From contig NZ_JAGKJK010000011.1 in assembly GCF_020329435.1 (NCBI RefSeq), forward strand, positions 1-64,000: 64,000 nt of DNA. Direction: 5' to 3'. Every line of letters starts with the position of its first letter. The stretch's first letter is position 1. Positions 58,627-64,000 of the stretch are shown piece after piece. The translations under genes were made by a program, and so were the position numbers. Source of the stretch: Bradyrhizobium hereditatis. GTDB taxonomy: Bacteria; Pseudomonadota; Alphaproteobacteria; Rhizobiales; Xanthobacteraceae. The notes beneath the pieces were generated by a model, which saw nothing but the letters and a program-made list of their open reading frames with translations, made no database searches and was not told where the DNA came from.

Positions 58627-59625
58627 CTAAACCGCCAACACAATTTTGCCAATATGTGCAGAGGTCTCCATCCGCCGGTGCGCGTCGGCTGCTTTTTCCA
58701 GCGGGAATGAGCTGTCCATCAGCGGTTTTACGCGTCCTTCGCGCAATAGCGGCATGACCTTGGCTTCGATTGCCGCCACCATCGCCGCCTTATCCGCATT
58801 AGTACGGGGGCGCAGCGTGGAGCCGGTATGGGTCAGCCGTTTCACCATTACCTTGGCGATGTTGACGGTAACCTTGGGACCGTTGAGGGTCGCGATCTGC
58901 ACGATCCGGCCATCGACCGCGGCGGCATCATAGTTGCGATCAACATAGTCGCCGGCGACCATGTCCAGGATCAGGTTGGCGCCGACATTGTTGGTCTCCG
59001 CCTTGACCACGGCGACGAAGTCTTCGGTCTTGTAATTGATGGCGCGGTCGGCGCCGAGTTTCAGGCAGGCGTTGATCTTGTCCTGCGAGCCGACAGTCAC
59101 GATCACCTTGGAGCCAAATGCCTTGGCGAGCTGGATTGCCATCGTGCCGATACCGGACGAGCCGCCATGGATCAGCAGGGTTTCTCCCGGCTTCAGCGCG
59201 CCGCGCTCGAACACGTTATGCCACACGGTCATCAACGTTTCCGGGATCGCGCCGGCTTCCTGGATCGAAAGCGATGGCGGCACCGCCATCGCCTGTGCGT
59301 CTTGCGCAATGCAATATTGGGCGTAGCCGCCGCCCGCCACCAGCGACATCACCTTGTCGCCGAGCTTGTGCTTGGTGGCGCCTTCGCCGAGCGCGACCAC
59401 TTCACCGGCGATTTCGAGGCCGGGCAGGTCGCTGGTGCCGGGCGGAGGCGGGTAGCTGCCGGAGCGCTGCGCGACATCGGGACGGTTGACGCCGGCGGCC
59501 ATGACTTTGACCAGGATTTCGCCCGGACCGGGCTTTGGCACGCTGCGCGTTTCGGGCAGCAGGACTTCGGGGCCGCCGGGTTTGCTGATGCCGATAACGG
59601 TCATTTGCGCGGGCAGCTTTTCCAT
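58627..59625 (-). CDS. NAD(P)H-quinone oxidoreductase (zinc-independent MDR family)
   Basis: A 332-residue medium-chain reductase of the PIG3/quinone oxidoreductase type. GVNRPDVAQRSGSYPPPPG and GLEIAGEVVALGEG in the N-terminal fold lack the zinc ligands. The NADPH site is HGGSSGIGTMAIQLAKAFG and a GADRAINYKTEDF block follows. It likely reduces quinones or enals for detoxification. ATG 59625 (MEKLPAQMTVIG) is used. It is divergent from the DUF1192 gene. Confidence 0.94.
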   Translation of the reverse strand: MEKLPAQMTVIGISKPGGPEVLLPETRSVPKPGPGEILVKVMAAGVNRPDVAQRSGSYPPPPGTSDLPGLEIAGEVVALGEGATKHKLGDKVMSLVAGGGYAQYCIAQDAQAMAVPPSLSIQEAGAIPETLMTVWHNVFERGALKPGETLLIHGGSSGIGTMAIQLAKAFGSKVIVTVGSQDKINACLKLGADRAINYKTEDFVAVVKAETNNVGANLILDMVAGDYVDRNYDAAAVDGRIVQIATLNGPKVTVNIAKVMVKRLTHTGSTLRPRTNADKAAMVAAIEAKVMPLLREGRVKPLMDSSFPLEKAADAHRRMETSAHIGKIVLAV

Positions 59626-59745
59626 GATTTGTCCTTGCGAAAGGCTAAGAATTTTAAAGGAGGCCCCTGATTAGCCAGCCCGGATGCGGCTGGCAACCGC
59701 TTGCGGGATCAGCAAGCTGTTACGAACCAGCGGAAGGAGAGGTGC

Positions 59746-59931
59746 ATGGCGATCGAGGATGACGACAAGCCACGAAAGAGCCATGAGATCGGTCAGGACC
59801 TGTCGCTCCTGTCGGTCGAGGAATTGACCGAGCGTATCGCGCTGTTGAATGCGGAAGCCGACCGCTTGAAAGAGGCGGTAACCAAAAAGCGCGCCTCGAA
59901 GGACGCCGCGAACGCGTTCTTCAAATCGTAG
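59746..59931 (+). CDS. DUF1192 family small protein
   Basis: A 61-residue alphaproteobacterial protein (MAIEDDDKPRKSHEIGQDLS, then LSVEELTERIALLNAEADRL and KEAVTKKRASKDAANAFFKS). The middle is a short coiled coil typical of DUF1192. GGAGAGG lies 4 bp before ATG 59746. The function is unknown. It starts in the 120 bp downstream of the divergent oxidoreductase gene. Confidence 0.93.
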   Translation: MAIEDDDKPRKSHEIGQDLSLLSVEELTERIALLNAEADRLKEAVTKKRASKDAANAFFKS

Positions 59932-59944
59932 CGGGACAGGCGCG

Positions 59945-60619
59945 TTGATACCTTTTTCTGATCCGGATAGCGTCGCCCGCTATGCCGAAGGCCCGATACG
60001 TCAGGTTCCAGGATTTCTCGCCCTGCAACAGATGACGCGCCTGCTTCTCGCCGAACGAATCCGGGACGATGGCCATGTGCTCGTCCTCGGCGCCGGCGGC
60101 GGGCTGGAGCTGAAAGCTTTCGCCGAAGCACAGCGCGGATGGTGTTTTTGCGGTGTCGATCCATCGCCGGAAATGCTTGCTCTGGCCGAGCGCACGCTTG
60201 GTCCGCTCGCGTCGCGCGTCGACCTTTGCCAAGGCTACATCAACAGCGCGCCGCCAGGGCCGTTCGATGCGGCGACGTGCCTCCTGACCTTGCATTTCAT
60301 TCCCGAAGAGGAGCGCCGACGCACGTTGACAGAGATACATCGGCGGTTGAAACCCGGTGCTCCGCTCGTCGTCGCGCATCACAGCTTCCCCCAGCAAGAC
60401 GGCGAAAAGGCAAAATGGTTGGCGCGCTATGCCGCCTTTGCGGCGGCCTCCGGCGTACCCGCATCAAACGCCGAGAGCGCGATTGCGGCGATCAGCGAAC
60501 GCTTGCCGCTGCTATCCCCGGAACAGGACGAAGCGCTGCTGAGAGAAGCGGGATTTGCTGACGTCGCATTGTTCTATGCGGCTTTCACTTTCAGAGGCTG
60601 GGTCGCGTACAAAGCGTAA
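59945..60619 (+). CDS. Class I SAM-dependent methyltransferase
   Basis: A 224-residue Rossmann methyltransferase. The SAM-binding motif I is VLVLGAGGGLELKAFA (about 44-59) and motif II is GVDPSPEML. The motif III-IV region has AATCLLTLHFIPEEERR, and RRLKPGAPLVVAHHS follows. Start TTG 59945 (reading MIPFSDPDSVARY) is 13 bp after the DUF1192 stop and precedes the conserved region; no ATG exists before residue 30, so TTG is likely. The substrate is unknown. Confidence 0.85.
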   Translation: MIPFSDPDSVARYAEGPIRQVPGFLALQQMTRLLLAERIRDDGHVLVLGAGGGLELKAFAEAQRGWCFCGVDPSPEMLALAERTLGPLASRVDLCQGYINSAPPGPFDAATCLLTLHFIPEEERRRTLTEIHRRLKPGAPLVVAHHSFPQQDGEKAKWLARYAAFAAASGVPASNAESAIAAISERLPLLSPEQDEALLREAGFADVALFYAAFTFRGWVAYKA

Positions 60620-60752
60620 TCCCGCGGCGCTCGGCCGCCGCACGACCGATCCGAGGTTAACTCCGAAAGCTCGGCCAATGGCCGACATGGCAAATAAAGC
60701 TTAAAGAAATTCGCTCGTTTACGAAGGGTTAAGCTTTCTCGATTATGACTGT

Positions 60753-60850
60753 CATTGTCCTCGTTTGGACACCGAGTGGCTCCTGTCCACTCTGTTTGAC
60801 GCCTCCCTGTTATCAACTTCAAAAGCCGCCGGAAACGGCGGCTCTTTTTT
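60753..60850 (+). ncRNA. Candidate trans-acting small RNA with anti-Shine-Dalgarno loops
   Basis: A free-standing unit with promoter-like TTTACG-N17-GATTAT (about 60729-60757). Hairpin GAGTGG (60774-60779) / CCACTC (60787-60792) shows a CTCCTGT loop. Then comes a single-stranded GCCTCCCTG (60801-60809) and a strong terminator. Loops and linkers with CUCCU/CCUCCC are the hallmark of the alphaproteobacterial alpha-r14 'cuckoo' sRNAs (recalled). It lies in the gap between the methyltransferase and the RcdA-like gene; no protein frame there is credible. Confidence 0.55.
60824..60850 (+). terminator. Strong intrinsic terminator of the candidate sRNA
   Basis: A perfect 8-bp stem AGCCGCCG / CGGCGGCT with a GAAA loop is followed by CTTTTTT. 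Confidence 0.92.
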
Positions 60851-61003
60851 GTGCTCTCTACGGCTATTTTGTGCCCCCACGAGCTGGAAACCATAAATTT
60901 GGTTGCCGCTGGACTCTCGACCTCGCCCGAGCAATGATTTGTTCATCATAAGCCGGTGGGTTCACAGCCGGTTGGGGCAAATAGTGGCGTGAGGGCGTTA
61001 ACC

Positions 61004-61516
61004 ATGGCGGACCGTTCGCAAGGCGAATCCGCGCTCGTTCTGTTCAGCGAGCGACTTACCAATTCGGCGGCATTCGGAACCTTGTTTCGGGAAGGCATGG
61101 ACCTGGTCGAAGAAACCGCCGCCTATCTGGACGGCGACGGCCGCACCGAAGCCAAGGCGCTCGAACGTTCTGTCAGCCTCACTTACGCAACCGAAAGCAT
61201 GCGTCTCACCACCCGCCTGATGCAGCTCGCGTCCTGGCTGCTGCTGCACCGCGCGGTCAAGGAAGGCGAGATGACGCTGACCCAGGCCAACCGCGAAAAG
61301 ACCAAGGTCAAGCTCACGGCCGCCGATCCCGGTCCCGAGGACATGATCGCCAAACTGCCTCCGCAGTTGCAGGACCTGATCGCGCGCTCGATGAGCCTGC
61401 AGGCGCGGGTCCGCCGGCTCGACACGACGATCCACGCCCCATCGGCCGAACGCGCGCCGATCGGCAATCCGCTGGTGCCGCAGCTCAACCGCCTGAAGGC
61501 GGCGTTCGAGCAGTAA
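61004..61516 (+). CDS. rcdA: DUF1465 family protein (RcdA-like)
   Basis: A 170-residue helical protein of DUF1465, the family that includes Caulobacter RcdA, an adaptor for ClpXP-dependent degradation of CtrA. Visible segments are LVLFSERLTNSAAFGTLFREG, MDLVEETAAYLDGDGR, YATESMRLTTRLMQLASWLL and LPPQLQDLIARSMSLQARV, which form the three-helix bundle. ATG 61004 (MADRSQGES) is chosen; the frame continues upstream into non-coding sequence. Orthology to RcdA is by family recall and needs alignment. Confidence 0.82.
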   Translation: MADRSQGESALVLFSERLTNSAAFGTLFREGMDLVEETAAYLDGDGRTEAKALERSVSLTYATESMRLTTRLMQLASWLLLHRAVKEGEMTLTQANREKTKVKLTAADPGPEDMIAKLPPQLQDLIARSMSLQARVRRLDTTIHAPSAERAPIGNPLVPQLNRLKAAFEQ

Positions 61517-61536
61517 GGTCGAAAGCTCTCTCGACC

Positions 61537-61612
61537 GTCATTGCGAGCGTAGCGAAGCAATCCATGCTTCCACCTGCTGCGCGATGGATTGCTTCGCTTC
61601 GCTCGCAATGAC
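61537..61612. repeat. Dispersed palindromic repeat, family 2
   Basis: 29-bp arms at 61537-61565 and 61584-61612 (start GTCATTGCGAGCGTAGCG) pair with a single mismatch. It is the same sequence family as 17797-17872. Confidence 0.9.
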
Positions 61613-61622
61613 GGAATAACAA

Positions 61623-61650
61623 AAAACGCCCCGGTTTGCCGGGGCGTTTT
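61623..61650. terminator. Bidirectional intrinsic terminator
   Basis: Stem ACGCCCCGG (61626-61634) / CCGGGGCGT (61639-61647) with a TTTG loop is flanked by AAAA and TTTT. It serves the convergent RcdA-like and rpmE genes. Confidence 0.92.
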
Positions 61651-61686
61651 GCATTTCTAGGCAGGAGGAGAGCGATCCGAAAGCCC

Positions 61687-61914
61687 TCAGTCCTTCTTGA
61701 GGAAGCCTGAAAACTTCTTCTGGAAGCGCGACACTCGGCCGCCGCGATCGAGGATCTGCTGCGACCCGCCGGTCCAGGCCGGGTGCGATTTGGGATCGAT
61801 ATCGAGGTTCAGCTTGTCGCCTTCCTTGCCCCAAGTGGAGCGGGTCTGATACTCGGTCCCGTCGGTCATCACGACCGTAATCGTATGATAATTCGGATGA
61901 ATTTCGGCTTTCAT
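61687..61914 (-). CDS. rpmE: 50S ribosomal protein L31
   Basis: A 75-residue L31 (MKAEIHPNYHTITVVMTDGT, YQTRSTWGKEGDKLNLDID, SHPAWTGGSQQILDRGGRV). It lacks the CxxC zinc-ribbon cysteines of the C+ type, as is usual for the alphaproteobacterial form. ATG 61914 has a modest ribosome site. It is divergent from the ABC exporter and followed by a strong terminator. Confidence 0.97.
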   Translation of the reverse strand: MKAEIHPNYHTITVVMTDGTEYQTRSTWGKEGDKLNLDIDPKSHPAWTGGSQQILDRGGRVSRFQKKFSGFLKKD

Positions 61915-62092
61915 GGCATATCCTTCGGCGCGCCGGCGCCCGTCTCAAATGTCTGGGGATACGGGATTTGGCGGCTCTATAACGTAAGCCGCCTGCCAAA
62001 ACAAGCTACGTATATGCCCTGATTGGGAATCCCCGGATTTGCCAGAGGGGACCGTCCGGCCTATCTGGGGGCGAAAAGATGGGTCCGATCTC

Positions 62093-63946
62093 ATGAGCGC
62101 AGTGGAACAGATTGAAGCCCCTCGCGGCACGCCGCCGCGCGACGCCCTGCTCGAGGAAGAGGCATTCATCGAGACGCAGCTGACGCAGTCGCCGGCCAAG
62201 ACGCGGGCGAGGCTGCGGCCGCTACTCGCGCTGGCGCCCTATGTCGCGCGCTACCGCGGGCGCGCGCTGCTCGCCTTCATCGCGCTGACGGTCGCGGCGA
62301 TCACCACGCTGATCGTGCCGGTCGCGGTGCGCCGCATGATCGATTTCGGCTTCAGCCCCGAAGGCATCGTCCTGATCAACAGCTATTTCAGCGTGATGAT
62401 CGCGGTCGTCGCCGTGCTCGCTGCGGCCAGCGCAGCGCGCTATTACCTCGTCATGACGATCGGCGAACGCATCGTCGCCGACATCAGGCGCGATGTGTTC
62501 GCGCACCTGATCTCGCTGTCGCCCGCCTTCTTCGATTCAGCGCGTTCGGGCGAGCTGGTATCGCGGCTGACCGCCGACACCACCCAGATCAAGTCGGCCG
62601 TCGGCGCCTCGGTGTCGATCGCGCTGCGCAACATGATGCTGTTCGTCGGCGCCGCCACCATGATGGTGATCACGAGTCCGAAACTGTCCGGCTTCGTGCT
62701 GCTCGCCATCCCCGTGATCGTGATCCCGCTGGTCGCCTTCGGGCGCTGGGTGCGGCGGCTGTCGCGCAATGCGCAGGATACGCTGGCGGATGCCAGTGCG
62801 TATGCTTCCGAACTGGTCGGCGCGATCAGGACCGTGCAGGCCTATACCAGCGAGCGGCTGGCGACGACCCGTTTCGGCGGCGAGGTGGAACAGGCCTATG
62901 AGGCGGCACGCAGCTCGACGCGCGCGCGCGCAGTGCTGACGCTGATCATCATCTTCATTGTGTTCTCCAGCGTTGTCGCCATCCTCTGGGTCGGCTCCCA
63001 CGATGTGCTGACGGGCCAGATCACGCCGGGCCGGCTCGGCCAGTTCGTGCTGTACGCGGCGTTCGCCGCAGCCGGTCTCGGCCAGCTCAGCGAGGTCTGG
63101 GGTGAAGTCTCGGCTGCGTCCGGCGCCGCCGAGCGGCTGTTCGAAATTCTTCGGGTGAAATCGCAGATCACGGCGCCGGCGCAGCCGGCCGCGCTGCCGC
63201 AGCCGGCGCGCGGCGATGTCGGGTTCGAGAATGTCAGCTTCGCCTATCCGGCGCGTCCGGACGTCCTCGCGGTCGATAACGTCTCGCTCTCGGTCAAGGC
63301 CGGCGAGAAGGTCGCGATCGTCGGACCGTCAGGGGCTGGCAAGAGCACGCTGTTTCACCTCCTGCTGCGCTTCTACGATCCCGTGCGCGGCACGATTTCG
63401 CTTGATGGCGTGCCGATCAAATCGGCCGATCCGGTCGACGTCCGCTCGCGGATTGCGCTGGTACCGCAGGACTCCGTGGTGTTCGCAGCCTCCGCGCGCG
63501 AAAACATCCGCTTCGGCCGGCCCGATGCAACGGATGCCGAAGTAGAGCGCGCCGCGGATCTTGCGCATGCCACCGAATTCCTGCGCAAGCTGCCGGGTGG
63601 CTTCGAGACGCAGCTCGGCGAGCGCGGCGTGACGCTGTCGGGCGGCCAGCGCCAGCGCATCGCGATCGCCCGCGCTATCTTGCGCGACGCGCCGCTATTG
63701 CTGCTCGATGAGGCGACCTCCGCGCTCGATGCTGAAAGCGAGACGCTGGTGCAGACCGCGCTGGAAGAGTTGATGCGCCACCGCACCACGCTGGTGATCG
63801 CCCATCGCCTCGCGACCGTGCTGTCGTGTGACCGCATCATGGTGATGGACCAGGGCCGCATCGTCGAGCAGGGCACGCACGCGGAGCTAGTTGCAGCAAA
63901 CGGGCTCTACGCGCGATTGGCGCGACTGCAATTCGAGGGCGTGTAG
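62093..63946 (+). CDS. ABC exporter, fused permease-ATPase (MsbA/ABCB type)
   Basis: A 617-residue half-transporter. An N-terminal polar tail (1-45) precedes six helices (about 55-340; YVARYRGRALLAFIALTVAAI is TM1). The ATPase (about 375-610) has Walker A GPSGAGKSTLFHLLL, Q-loop VPQDSVVF, signature LSGGQRQRIAIARAI, Walker B LLLLDEATSALD and the H-loop IAHRLATV. It exports lipids, drugs or peptides; the substrate cannot be told. ATG 62093 (MSAVEQIEAP) is used. The remaining 54 bp of the window hold no feature. Confidence 0.95.
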   Translation: MSAVEQIEAPRGTPPRDALLEEEAFIETQLTQSPAKTRARLRPLLALAPYVARYRGRALLAFIALTVAAITTLIVPVAVRRMIDFGFSPEGIVLINSYFSVMIAVVAVLAAASAARYYLVMTIGERIVADIRRDVFAHLISLSPAFFDSARSGELVSRLTADTTQIKSAVGASVSIALRNMMLFVGAATMMVITSPKLSGFVLLAIPVIVIPLVAFGRWVRRLSRNAQDTLADASAYASELVGAIRTVQAYTSERLATTRFGGEVEQAYEAARSSTRARAVLTLIIIFIVFSSVVAILWVGSHDVLTGQITPGRLGQFVLYAAFAAAGLGQLSEVWGEVSAASGAAERLFEILRVKSQITAPAQPAALPQPARGDVGFENVSFAYPARPDVLAVDNVSLSVKAGEKVAIVGPSGAGKSTLFHLLLRFYDPVRGTISLDGVPIKSADPVDVRSRIALVPQDSVVFAASARENIRFGRPDATDAEVERAADLAHATEFLRKLPGGFETQLGERGVTLSGGQRQRIAIARAILRDAPLLLLDEATSALDAESETLVQTALEELMRHRTTLVIAHRLATVLSCDRIMVMDQGRIVEQGTHAELVAANGLYARLARLQFEGV

Positions 63947-64000
63947 CCGAGCAGCGGGAACTTAAATCGTCCTGTTGTGCAAGTGAATTCAGCCCCACCG

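Noticed and set aside
1..64000. tRNA, rRNA, prophage and transposase genes
   Set aside because: No clover-leaf sequence, rRNA segment, integrase or transposase motif was recognised on reading; a tRNAscan and profile search would be needed to exclude them fully.

Overview
The window reads as chromosomal DNA of a slow-growing rhizobial alphaproteobacterium, most likely Bradyrhizobium or a close relative in the Nitrobacteraceae. This rests on high GC with strong third-position GC, the PhyR-NepR-EcfG stress module, many alphaproteobacterial DUF families (DUF1465, DUF1192, DUF2849, DUF934, DUF2865), a TfdA-alpha-like dioxygenase, and several families of palindromic intergenic repeats that I associate with this group. 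The assignment is by recognition, with no database search. No rRNA, tRNA, CRISPR array, prophage or transposase gene was seen.

Layout. 0-5.5 kb: the distal urease operon (ureC, two tandem ABM-domain genes, ureE, ureF, ureG). A repeat element carrying a DUF559 gene, plus a short derivative lacking it, sits just upstream of ureC. 5.7-9.6 kb: the general stress response (GSR) core, namely a CHASE/HWE histidine-kinase-like protein with a degenerate ATP site, ecfG, nepR and phyR. 9.6-16.9 kb: mixed genes (DUF808, NYN nuclease-like, DMT and MFS transporters, an enolase-superfamily enzyme, small proteins). 17-22.5 kb: repeats followed by a cluster of envelope and stress genes. 22.5-36.5 kb: malate synthase G and a complete sulfate assimilation locus (cysNC, cysD, cysG, DUF2849, cysI, DUF934, cysH, sulfate ABC transporter). 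36.7-42 kb: CAP lipoprotein, patatin plus 3-hydroxybutyrate dehydrogenase, TSUP permease, flippase. 42-49 kb: small membrane or secreted proteins, DsbD-alpha-like protein, YqgE, TfdA-like dioxygenase with two SDRs, CsbD-like protein. 49-64 kb: DUF459 hydrolase, lytic transglycosylase, galU, a frameshifted diguanylate cyclase, DUF7662, a GGDEF/EAL protein, quinone oxidoreductase, DUF1192, methyltransferase, a candidate sRNA, an RcdA-like gene, rpmE and an ABC exporter.

The main result is a local EcfG regulon. Reading the intergenic regions for the sigma-EcfG consensus GGAAC-N16-CGTT gave six exact matches, each correctly oriented in front of a gene. Five lie within 3.6 kb (18.95-22.47 kb) and drive DUF883, an AI-2E-type permease, an L,D-transpeptidase with DUF2865, a previously unlisted 50-residue membrane protein, and CsbD. 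The sixth, at 14.83 kb, would give a leaderless mRNA for a 71-residue protein. The sigma factor, its anti-sigma factor and the response regulator are encoded about 10 kb away. Other leads are two candidate trans-acting sRNAs with exposed CCUCC motifs, a 15-bp minisatellite overlapping the DUF883 stop codon, and a perfect 17-bp palindrome upstream of the sulfate transporter operon.
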